The notes below the pieces were generated by a model that was not told the DNA's origin, did not search any database, and saw only the letters and a list, made by a program, of their open reading frames with translations. The position numbers and the translations under genes are program-made. DNA of 8,220 nucleotides from an uncultured Porphyromonas sp. (GTDB taxonomy: Bacteria > Bacteroidota > Bacteroidia > Bacteroidales > Porphyromonadaceae): the NCBI GenBank assembly GCA_946997275.1, contig CAMPUN010000034.1, positions 1-8,220 of the forward strand, in the 5' to 3' direction. Each line of letters starts with the position of its first letter. The first letter of the stretch is position 1. This document shows, piece by piece, positions 1 through 6,284 of this stretch.

Positions 1-79
1 AAGTTCCGAAGAATTTGTTCGTTCCTCGCTGGATAATCAACAATCTCCACCGAGGAATCCTTCGATTTCCTCCATAGAA

Positions 80-106
80 GAGACTGTTGACTTTTGCAAC
101 AGTCTC
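80..106. repeat. Perfect 10-bp inverted repeat (hairpin), possible terminator or IS-end relic
   Basis: GAGACTGTTG at 80-89 pairs exactly with CAACAGTCTC at 97-106 around a 7-base loop. No T-tract follows on either strand, so a classic intrinsic terminator is not shown, although it could end a gene lying left of the window. The right arm read as TTTTGCAACAGTCTC resembles, from memory, the terminal repeats of IS5-type elements in Bacteroidota. The core TTTTGCAACAG recurs at 367-377. Confidence 0.55.
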
Positions 107-272
107 ATAGAAACGTGGAGGAGCTCATCGTATATCATGCGTCAACTTTGAGCAAGCTGGACTGTCATTTTATGTCTTATCAAGAAATGACCATCTTGTA
201 GAGGCTTTTGTCGATGTTTAGTCTCTTGACACCAACAATACACTATACATCAACGCATTAGATATGATGTCA

Positions 273-343
273 TGTCCGAAAATGACAAGTGCGCCATGTA
301 ATCCTGTCCGATTATGACAAGTTTTTGTCCGCAATTGATAAGA
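273..343. promoter_or_regulatory. Cluster of three phased repeats, TGTC-N7-GACA type
   Basis: TGTCCGAAAATGACAAGT (273-290) and TGTCCGATTATGACAAGT (305-322) differ at two bases only. A weaker third copy, TGTCCGCAATTGATAAGA, lies at 326-343. The first two are each internally symmetric (TGTC, seven bases, GACA), as expected for a dimeric protein. Start-to-start distances are 32 and 21 bp, close to three and two helical turns, so all would face the same side of the DNA. The cluster lies just upstream of the candidate promoter of fimX. In P. gingivalis the FimS/FimR two-component system is reported to act through the promoter of the first gene of this cluster, so a FimR-like site is a reasonable guess. 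A multi-repeat insertion-sequence end is the main alternative. Confidence 0.5.
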
Positions 344-363
344 TATTTAACACCGCTGAGGTC

Positions 364-371
364 TAATTTTG
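364..371 (+). promoter_or_regulatory. Candidate Bacteroidota -7 promoter box for fimX
   Basis: TAATTTTG fits the Bacteroidota sigma-factor -7 consensus TAnnTTTG at every fixed base. It lies about 115 bp before the preferred fimX start and 20 bp after the repeat cluster. A good -33 TTTG at the usual spacing of about 19-21 bp is not visible. The nearest TTTG is at 324-327, too far away. A weak -33 box would fit a promoter that needs an activator bound at the repeats, but that is inference. Confidence 0.35.
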
Positions 372-478
372 CAACAGAAACCTAGGAGACAGATCAACTA
401 CCTCGATCACGAGATGAACATTAGGTACAAGAGATGCCTCCCTTCCAGATTAGTCATGAAACCGTTATTTCAAACCGT

Positions 479-1057
479 ATGAAAAATAGACTTATCTCAC
501 TCCTTCTCTCCCTGCTTGCCTCCATAACATGGTGTACGGCGCAGGATGTTGGGATCAAGAGCAATCTCCTCTATTGGGGCACTGCTACACCCAATCTCGG
601 CTTCGAGGTCAAGGTCGCACCACACTGGACCATCGATCTATCGGGTGGGTACAACTTCATCAATCCGATCGATAAGGATACGGGGATGAAGTGGCTACAC
701 TTCTCAGTCGTACCGGAGGCTCGTTACTTCCTCTGCGAGGCATTCAACGGGCACTTCTTCGGTCTACACGGCGTCGTTGGCTTTTACAACATCAATAAGC
801 TGAACCTCCCTATCGGTTGGTTCAAAGAGCTCAAAGACCGCCGCATCCAGGGGTGGGGCTACGGTGCAGGTATCACCTACGGATATGAGTGGGTGCTCGG
901 TAAGCACTGGAATCTAGAGGCCTCCCTAAGCGCTGGTTACATACTCTTCGACTATACGAAGTACCAATGTGAGCATTGTGGTAAAGAGGTCTCCCAGGAG
1001 AAGAAAAACTACCTAGGACCGACCAAGGCAACGCTTTCACTGATTTACCTCTTCTAA
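479..1057 (+). CDS. fimX: FimX-like DUF3575 outer-membrane-type protein, first gene of the fimbrial cluster
   Basis: This is a 192-residue protein. I chose the ATG at 479 over an in-frame ATG at 434 because it starts a clean signal peptide: MKNR, a leucine-rich core, and a probable signal peptidase I cut after Ala21 (CTA|QD). The mature part opens with GIKSNLLYWGTATPNLGFEV, the hallmark start of DUF3575. It alternates aromatic and polar residues and ends in IYLF, a C-terminal phenylalanine typical of small outer-membrane beta-barrels. A C-x2-C pair sits at residues 164 and 167. DUF3575 genes often lie upstream of Bacteroidota fimbrial genes with a DUF3868 partner, as here; pgmA starts 30 bp later. 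The symbol rests on matching gene order with P. gingivalis fimX. The molecular role is not established; help in fimbrial expression or assembly is inferred. Confidence 0.8.
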   Translation: MKNRLISLLLSLLASITWCTAQDVGIKSNLLYWGTATPNLGFEVKVAPHWTIDLSGGYNFINPIDKDTGMKWLHFSVVPEARYFLCEAFNGHFFGLHGVVGFYNINKLNLPIGWFKELKDRRIQGWGYGAGITYGYEWVLGKHWNLEASLSAGYILFDYTKYQCEHCGKEVSQEKKNYLGPTKATLSLIYLF

Positions 1058-1087
1058 TCGTACAACCCTCCAAAAGTAGTAGCAGAC

Positions 1088-2542
1088 ATGAAACACTCTA
1101 TATTACATCTCACTACGCTCACACTAGTAGCTCTAGTGATGCTATGGCTACCCTCAGAGATAATCGCTCAGGAGGCTGTCAATCCACTAGATGGGCTTAG
1201 AGCCACTTCTCAGACGGTTGCAACCAGACAGGGGGCAAAGGCTGTCGTGGACTTTGATCTAGACCTCACAAACATGAAGCATCTGAAGAGCAATACGGTA
1301 CTACAGATCGTTCCGACGCTCCAAGCTAACGATGGCTCTGGACAGCTCGACCTGCCAGCGATCTCCATATCAGGTCGTACCCGCGCTATCATGCTACGTC
1401 GCATGGGCAAGCAGGTGGACATAATCCGTAACAAAAGCGGTGAGCAACACTACCACTACACAGCAGAGGTACCCTTTGCCTTATGGATGAAAGATGCTTC
1501 ACTGATATTTCGTGCCAAGGGCTACGGCTGCGCTGAGTGCGAGCTGGGAGACTACACCACCCTACTGACACCCAATGCACTAGCTCCACTGTATCAGCCT
1601 CAGTATCGCTATGCGATGCTCGTACCTGAGGGCGAGGAGACCAAGAGACGCGAGGAGAGCCTCACAGCTCAGATCACCTTCCCGGTCAGTCAGACGAGTC
1701 TCAACATGAACCTCGGCAATAACCGCGCTGAGATCAAGCGTATCGACGACAAGCTCACGGAGCTCACTCGCAACAAGAACTTGACCGTCGATGCCCTATC
1801 CCTAGCAGGTTACGCCTCTCCTGAGGGTAGCGAGGATCTTAACAATCGTCTGGCCCAGGGACGTGTAGACAGAGTCGCACAGCATATCGTTAGCAAGAGC
1901 CCACGCCTGAAGGGACACTACACCTCAAGCGCTATGGGCGCAGACTGGGATGGTCTACGAGAGGCTATAGCCGCTAGCTCATTAGACCATAAGGAGCAGA
2001 TCCTAGAGATCCTTCAGAAGGAACCAGTCAGCGAGCGTACTGCAGCTTTACGAGCTATAGACGATGGACAGACTTATGCTCAACTGCTACAGACCTATTA
2101 CCCACCGCTACGTCGTACCGTCATCTCCTTCTCTTTTGTCGTCAAGGGCTTTGACCTGACAGAGGCCAAGGAGGTGATCAAGACGCACCCGACACACCTT
2201 AGCCTAGCGGAGGTCAACCTGATAGCCAACAGCTATCCTGCTGGCAGTGCCGAGCGGTACGAGACCTGGGTGATCGCAGCTGACGCCTTCCCCAATGCTG
2301 TCGAGCCTGCCACCAATGCAGCTATCATGGACCTTGAGGCTGGTCGATACGATCAGGCGGTCAAGCTACTAGAGCGCTACAAGAAGAACAGCAAGCTCTA
2401 CACCATCCTAGGCATCGCCTACGCCTACAACGAGCAGTATGACAATGCTCGTACCTATCTAACCAAGGCTGCTCAGCTCGGCTTGCCCGATGCTCAGTAC
2501 AACCTGGATGAATACCTACACTTTATGCAGGACAACTTCTAA
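1088..2542 (+). CDS. pgmA: PgmA-like DUF3868 protein with OmpA-like and TPR-like regions
   Basis: This is a 484-residue envelope protein. A signal peptide covers residues 1-27 (probable cut IIA|QEA). Residues about 30-200 form a beta-rich DUF3868-type domain with a C-x2-C pair at 148 and 151. Residues about 200-350 contain an OmpA-like segment: GYASPEG at 241-247, then LNNRLAQGRVDRV at 251-263, matching the Nx2Lx2xRxxxV signature of peptidoglycan-binding OmpA C-terminal domains. The aspartate normally found in the first motif (GHTD) is replaced by serine. Residues about 380-480 look like helical TPR-type repeats (e.g. LYTILGIAYAYNEQYDNAR). The order fimX-pgmA-fimA matches P. gingivalis, where PgmA was described as a minor fimbria-associated protein. 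A periplasm-facing scaffold role is inferred from the domains. The gene ends 46 bp before fimA. Confidence 0.8.
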   Translation: MKHSILHLTTLTLVALVMLWLPSEIIAQEAVNPLDGLRATSQTVATRQGAKAVVDFDLDLTNMKHLKSNTVLQIVPTLQANDGSGQLDLPAISISGRTRAIMLRRMGKQVDIIRNKSGEQHYHYTAEVPFALWMKDASLIFRAKGYGCAECELGDYTTLLTPNALAPLYQPQYRYAMLVPEGEETKRREESLTAQITFPVSQTSLNMNLGNNRAEIKRIDDKLTELTRNKNLTVDALSLAGYASPEGSEDLNNRLAQGRVDRVAQHIVSKSPRLKGHYTSSAMGADWDGLREAIAASSLDHKEQILEILQKEPVSERTAALRAIDDGQTYAQLLQTYYPPLRRTVISFSFVVKGFDLTEAKEVIKTHPTHLSLAEVNLIANSYPAGSAERYETWVIAADAFPNAVEPATNAAIMDLEAGRYDQAVKLLERYKKNSKLYTILGIAYAYNEQYDNARTYLTKAAQLGLPDAQYNLDEYLHFMQDNF

Positions 2543-2588
2543 GCAGAGAACAAACACTATATATTCACCACTAATCAAATCAACTATT

Positions 2589-3770
2589 ATGAAAAGTAAG
2601 CTTTTCCTACTGAGCCTCGTGGCTCTCACACTCGCCTTCACGGCGTGCAACAAGAATCAGGACGAACCTCTACAGTCCGAGACAGACGCTACAATCAGCG
2701 TCGCAGTTAAGTCGGCCGACCTCAGAGCTTATGAGGATGGAGCAGGCGATGCAGACATGAAGGTCCAGAAGCTGGCCGTCATGGTCTATCAGGGAGAGGC
2801 ACAGGTCGCCTACAAGGAGGATGCGGCTGGATCTCTCGAGGTCAAGGATATCGAGACGACATCTGGTGCTAAGACACTCGTAGTCGTAGCTAACTTCGCT
2901 GACCAGAACCTCAAGGGTCTCTCTCTAAACAAGGTTAAGGCTCTTACGCACACACTTGCTGCAGATGATCAAGATCCTAACAAGGGTACCTTTATGCTCA
3001 CAGCTGAGCCTGTAACTGTTACTCTTCAGAAGGGTAAGAACTACTACGGCTACGCAGCAGATGGTGATGGCAACCGTCTCTCTGTAGACAAGCCTATCGA
3101 GCTCAAGCACATCCACGCTGGTATGGCTCTAACGAACCTTACGGTAAAGTTCGCAGAGTCTTACGCAGCTCTCTACAGTGTCAATTTTGACAAGGGTCAG
3201 CTGATCGCTCTCATCGCTAAGGCTCAGTCCAACGTCTTCGGTGAGTCTCTAGTAAACACTGACGCTAACTACTTCTACGGTGCTAAGCTCTTCGGTGTTA
3301 AGGACAGCAAGTACACTCCAGCAGAGGCTAACTACACTGAGATGGCAGAGCTCAAGATGGCTCTCACAGAGACAGGTGCACAGACAGGCAAGGGCTTCTA
3401 TGTCCTAGAGAACAACTCCGCAGAGCACCCCACCATCCTCTGTCTCAAGGGCGAGCTCACACAGGCTGATGGTACTGCACTAACAGACGAGCAAGCTGCA
3501 CAGGCTGTAGAGGCTGGCTGGATCGTATCTGCAGAAGACCACTCAACCTACTATCCAGTCTTTGTCAACTGGACGAAGGACGGCTATACCTACGACGGTG
3601 GTCATACGGCTAAGAACGCCATCGAGCGAAACAACAAGTACGAGATCGCGCTCACGATCACTGGCCCTGGTACGAACTCTCCTGAGGATCCAACTGCCGA
3701 GAAGGCCAATCTTGACGTCAAGTGCAAGGTTCTACCTTGGGTCATCGTCAAGCAAAACGTCGTCTGGTAG
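2589..3770 (+). CDS. fimA: FimA major fimbrilin precursor (type V pilus shaft subunit)
   Basis: This is a 393-residue precursor of the main shaft subunit. The start at 2589 gives a lipoprotein signal (MKSKLF, hydrophobic core, lipobox FTAC with Cys20). An in-frame ATG at 2490 lies inside pgmA and would bury the signal, so it is rejected. Arg46-Ala47 is the only arginine in the first 160 residues and falls where P. gingivalis FimA is cut by Arg-gingipain, giving a mature part of 347 residues. Landmarks shared from memory with P. gingivalis FimA include ATISV (35-39), KLAVMVYQGE (61-70), KAQSNVFGES (211-220), HPTILC (280-285), IERNNKYEI (346-354) and LTITGPGTN (355-363). The C-terminal VLPWVIVKQNVVW is the expected donor strand for polymerisation. 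Lysine codons are almost all AAG, suggesting high expression. A strong hairpin follows the stop codon. Confidence 0.95.
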   Translation: MKSKLFLLSLVALTLAFTACNKNQDEPLQSETDATISVAVKSADLRAYEDGAGDADMKVQKLAVMVYQGEAQVAYKEDAAGSLEVKDIETTSGAKTLVVVANFADQNLKGLSLNKVKALTHTLAADDQDPNKGTFMLTAEPVTVTLQKGKNYYGYAADGDGNRLSVDKPIELKHIHAGMALTNLTVKFAESYAALYSVNFDKGQLIALIAKAQSNVFGESLVNTDANYFYGAKLFGVKDSKYTPAEANYTEMAELKMALTETGAQTGKGFYVLENNSAEHPTILCLKGELTQADGTALTDEQAAQAVEAGWIVSAEDHSTYYPVFVNWTKDGYTYDGGHTAKNAIERNNKYEIALTITGPGTNSPEDPTAEKANLDVKCKVLPWVIVKQNVVW

Positions 3771-3786
3771 ACACTCTCTACAGATA

Positions 3787-3824
3787 GCTTTAGAGCCACC
3801 GTCTAGTTGTGGTGGCTCTAGAGC
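3787..3824 (+). terminator. Strong hairpin after fimA, likely terminator or attenuator
   Basis: GCTTTAGAGCCACC (3787-3800) pairs with GGTGGCTCTAGAGC (3811-3824) over 14 pairs with one G-T wobble, around a 10-base loop. It starts 17 bp after the fimA stop codon. There is no T-run directly after it, so full intrinsic termination is uncertain. Partial termination, or protection of the fimA 3' end from decay, would fit a pilin needed in far greater amounts than the downstream minor subunits. The right arm also forms a 12-bp DNA palindrome at 3814-3825. Confidence 0.65.
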
Positions 3825-3839
3825 CATCTCCATCCAGTC

Positions 3840-3919
3840 GGAGAGTCTGCGTCAAGCGCAAGATCACTCATACTTCATAGTCAACATATAGATCCCTGAT
3901 GTTTGATGGCAGACTCTCC
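3840..3919. repeat. Long-range 11-bp inverted repeat in the fimA-fimB gap
   Basis: GGAGAGTCTGC at 3840-3850 is the exact reverse complement of GCAGACTCTCC at 3909-3919. The arms enclose 58 bases that carry no gene. In RNA this would close a multi-branch element just upstream of fimB. Together with the preceding hairpin, most of the 191-bp gap is covered by potential structure. Whether it acts as leader, attenuator or small-RNA source is not shown. Confidence 0.5.
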
Positions 3920-3961
3920 CTCTTATCACTCTTTATTTAAGCACCCCATTGAGACACTAAT

Positions 3962-4909
3962 ATGAATATCGTACAGAGATGGATCAATAAGACAGCGACC
4001 ACGGCTTGGATCGCGTCGATGGTAGTTCTCTTGTCTGGCTGTATCGCAGAGAATCTCGAGGATTGTCCCCAACCATTCGAGCTGACCGTACGAGCTGTAG
4101 ATATCTCCAACAAGGATATAACTTCTGATGGGGATGTTGAAAACGTGATCCTATTCACATTTGACGAGACAGGCAAGCGCATAGACAAGATCCTCTTGAC
4201 AGCCGAAGAGGTCAAGTCTCGCAAGCCTATACACATCGAGCAATATGGTCCTAAGACCCTCACTTTTGTGGCATGGGGCAATGTGACTCCAGCAGAAGCA
4301 ACAAGACTAGAGTCGGTACAGCGTATCGAGGATGTACAGATGCCTCTGCTACGTACAGACGGCTTCGGGCAGTATCCCACAGACCTATTCTCAGGCCGAT
4401 TAGATCGTCAGCAACAGTACGGCGTACTCAAGCTAGGCGAGCCTGCTACTATAGACATTTACCGACGCACCTGTCAGGTCAATGTAACAGTCCTAGGCTA
4501 TGAGCAGTGGCTTGAGAGCCATGGCTACAAGCGACAAGCGTTTGACCCTACCGACTATGCGTCAGCTCGGATACTTTTTGGCAAGTCCCTAGACAACTAC
4601 TCTATAGTTGACACCTACAAAGGTGATCCCACGACCTACCGTCTGACGGGCTCTCTAGACAGCTCCACAGGCGACTATTACATAGCGCCCTTTAGGGTCT
4701 ATCCGCCTATCGATGACAAACCTTTCCAGCTAGACTTCTACGTCGGAGACAAGTGCTTGGAGAGCTTTACCAAGGACTCACGAGACGCGTTCATCCTACC
4801 AGAGATAGGCAAGATGCTCAATATCCTTATTGACTTGCGGTCGGGCAATATATCAGTACAGATTGTTGTGACGCCATGGAATGTCGTACACCAGTTCGTC
4901 ATCTACTAA
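3962..4909 (+). CDS. fimB: FimB fimbrial anchor lipoprotein (Mfa2/FimB family)
   Basis: This is a 315-residue lipoprotein. The signal peptide ends in the lipobox LLSGC with Cys27, followed by the ENLEDCP segment (Cys35) typical of Mfa2/FimB anchors. Two beta-sandwich halves are expected: roughly 38-165 and 166-315. IDIYRRTCQVNVTVLG begins the second half, and the end, VQIVVTPWNVVHQFVIY, carries the family's PW motif. In P. gingivalis FimB anchors the FimA fibre to the outer membrane and limits its length. Some laboratory strains (ATCC 33277) carry a defective fimB and shed long fimbriae. The gene here is intact and of normal length. It lies 191 bp after fimA, separated by hairpins, and 31 bp before fimC. 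A large open frame on the opposite strand at 3937-4380 is treated as a shadow. Confidence 0.88.
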   Translation: MNIVQRWINKTATTAWIASMVVLLSGCIAENLEDCPQPFELTVRAVDISNKDITSDGDVENVILFTFDETGKRIDKILLTAEEVKSRKPIHIEQYGPKTLTFVAWGNVTPAEATRLESVQRIEDVQMPLLRTDGFGQYPTDLFSGRLDRQQQYGVLKLGEPATIDIYRRTCQVNVTVLGYEQWLESHGYKRQAFDPTDYASARILFGKSLDNYSIVDTYKGDPTTYRLTGSLDSSTGDYYIAPFRVYPPIDDKPFQLDFYVGDKCLESFTKDSRDAFILPEIGKMLNILIDLRSGNISVQIVVTPWNVVHQFVIY

Positions 4910-4940
4910 AGTCTCATTCACATGCAAAGTTTGAAACCCT

Positions 4941-6260
4941 ATGAAACCATATAGACATACCCTTACATTGCTACTCGCACTATCGGCACTCCTCCTGACA
5001 GCGCTGTCAGGGTGTCGGCGCAGTGAGCTAAGAGAGACTTTAGTGCCTGCTACCGTACAGCTCTCTATCCCGACGATGACCCTGCGCAGTGGGGAGCTTC
5101 TCGTAGAGGATCTACCTGTGCAGACGATCCGCATCCTAGTCTTCAATCAGGCTGGAGGTGCACTGGATGTGCAGAAGAGCTTTAGCAATCCGACCGACCT
5201 CAGTGACTGGCTACGTGTAGAGGCTCACGAAGGAGCCAAGGAGATCTACGTCATTGCCAACGAGAGTCCAGTCATGAGCATTGCCCTTAATAAGGTTGTC
5301 TTCAAGCAAGACTTACTCCGCATAGCTATCCCTGACGAGGATCCCAGCAGAGCAACGGAGCCAACGCCAATTCTGATGATAGGTCAGGGCACGGCTACCC
5401 TCTTTAAGGATCGAAACGTAAATGCAGAGATCAACTTGACCAAGACGAGAGCCAAGATCACCCTCGACTTACTCCAAAAGACAGCGGCCAACGACCAGGT
5501 GATCATCCGTAGCGTGTCGATCAGTCGCTTGCCCAAGGCAAGTATGCTCTTGACACCCGCCTCTTATCACCTAGGCGAGACCTGGATCTACAGCAAAGCC
5601 GAGAAGGTTACGCTAGTCAACAACGCAACGACAACTTATATCCCTGACAAGGAGCTCTACACCTACGAGAGTCTCGATAGCGATACGGCAGGTCATGCGC
5701 CTATTCTGACCGTTGAGGCTCTTTATAATGGAGTTCCTACGACCTATACGGCCTATGTCAATGATGAGACGAGTGATGCCGACCACCACTACGCACTGCA
5801 TCGCAATCATCACTACAAGCTAACAGGTACGATCACCAAGATCGGAGCGCACAATGCGCTACTGCTGAGCACGCGAGTATTACCTTGGGAGGTAGAGACG
5901 ATTGATGAGCAGCTCGAAAATCCTAAGATCGTGAGTCTCTCTCCCGATCCTACAGCGACTTACTACGTAACCGATACAGAGGTTGCCGAGTTCAAGGTCA
6001 AGATAAGCTCCAGCACCGATCCATCCAAGTGGCGAGCCACACTGACCAATGCGCTTGACTTCCGCTTTGACATCACAGGGGGAGCCGTACGAGAGGGATT
6101 AGCCGATGGCACTACGGAGTACACCGTTAGGGTTATCGCGACGAAACCCGCAGGCGCCTCACTACGCTGTACGCAGCTTCTCTTCACCTCAGAGTATCTA
6201 GACCTACAAGGAGCTAATATCCCAGTGACGGGCATTAGGATCTGTCAGGACAACGCTTAG
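4941..6260 (+). CDS. fimC: FimC accessory (tip-complex) fimbrial subunit
   Basis: This is a 439-residue lipoprotein precursor, close to the roughly 450 residues I recall for P. gingivalis FimC. The signal peptide ends in ALSGC with Cys25. Arg49 (TLRSGELL) is a candidate site for arginine-specific trimming by analogy with FimA. The beta-rich fimbrilin core runs to about residue 320, with VQTIRILVFN at 60-69, KEIYVIANES at 100-109 and, near its end, STRVLPWEVE with the PW motif. Residues about 327-439 form an extra immunoglobulin- or BACON-like beta domain (IVSLSPDPTATYYV onward). FimC, FimD and FimE are known in P. gingivalis as minor components that assemble together on FimA fimbriae and affect host binding. 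Placement right after fimB, with only 24 bp to fimD, supports cotranscription. Assignment rests on gene order, length and architecture. Confidence 0.82.
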   Translation: MKPYRHTLTLLLALSALLLTALSGCRRSELRETLVPATVQLSIPTMTLRSGELLVEDLPVQTIRILVFNQAGGALDVQKSFSNPTDLSDWLRVEAHEGAKEIYVIANESPVMSIALNKVVFKQDLLRIAIPDEDPSRATEPTPILMIGQGTATLFKDRNVNAEINLTKTRAKITLDLLQKTAANDQVIIRSVSISRLPKASMLLTPASYHLGETWIYSKAEKVTLVNNATTTYIPDKELYTYESLDSDTAGHAPILTVEALYNGVPTTYTAYVNDETSDADHHYALHRNHHYKLTGTITKIGAHNALLLSTRVLPWEVETIDEQLENPKIVSLSPDPTATYYVTDTEVAEFKVKISSSTDPSKWRATLTNALDFRFDITGGAVREGLADGTTEYTVRVIATKPAGASLRCTQLLFTSEYLDLQGANIPVTGIRICQDNA

Positions 6261-6284
6261 CAACCATTAGAAGCATCATAGATT

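Larger units (their letters stand above)
1..478. other. Upstream non-coding region of the fimbrial locus
   Basis: No convincing gene is seen on either strand. The longest notable open stretch is a 49-codon frame at 2-151 that enters from the left edge. Its composition (serine-rich, no recognisable motif) does not look like a protein end. The region holds an inverted repeat at 80-106, three related repeats at 273-343, a candidate -7 promoter box at 364-371 and the untranslated leader of fimX. It is AT-richer by eye than the genes that follow. The size and content suit a regulatory region, possibly with old insertion-sequence debris in it. Confidence 0.6.

Noticed and set aside
2..151. Open frame of 49 codons entering from the left edge, ending TGA at 149-151
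   Set aside because: It runs through the perfect inverted repeat, is rich in serine and shows no recognisable motif. A gene end cannot be excluded, but nothing supports it.
181..198. Inverted repeat CAAGA-N8-TCTTG
   Set aside because: Five-base arms occur by chance at this length scale and nothing nearby supports a function.
434..478. Upstream in-frame ATG for fimX
   Set aside because: It would place 15 mostly polar residues before an otherwise textbook signal peptide beginning at 479.
2490..2588. Upstream in-frame ATG for fimA inside pgmA
   Set aside because: It would add 33 residues ahead of a clear lipoprotein signal peptide and overlap pgmA. P. gingivalis FimA starts at the equivalent of 2589.
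2555..2588. Possible separate fimA promoter in the pgmA-fimA gap (TATATTCA)
   Set aside because: It misses two consensus bases of TAnnTTTG and has no -33 partner. A fimA-specific promoter may exist but cannot be placed here.
3562..3891. 109-codon + strand frame overlapping the fimA 3' end and the gap
   Set aside because: Its protein is Arg/Ser/Thr-rich low-complexity sequence, the usual out-of-frame reading of fimA, and it runs through the hairpins.
3937..4380. 147-codon open frame on the minus strand across fimB
   Set aside because: It is antisense to a well-supported gene, has no recognisable domain, and is explained by codon bias of fimB on the opposite strand.
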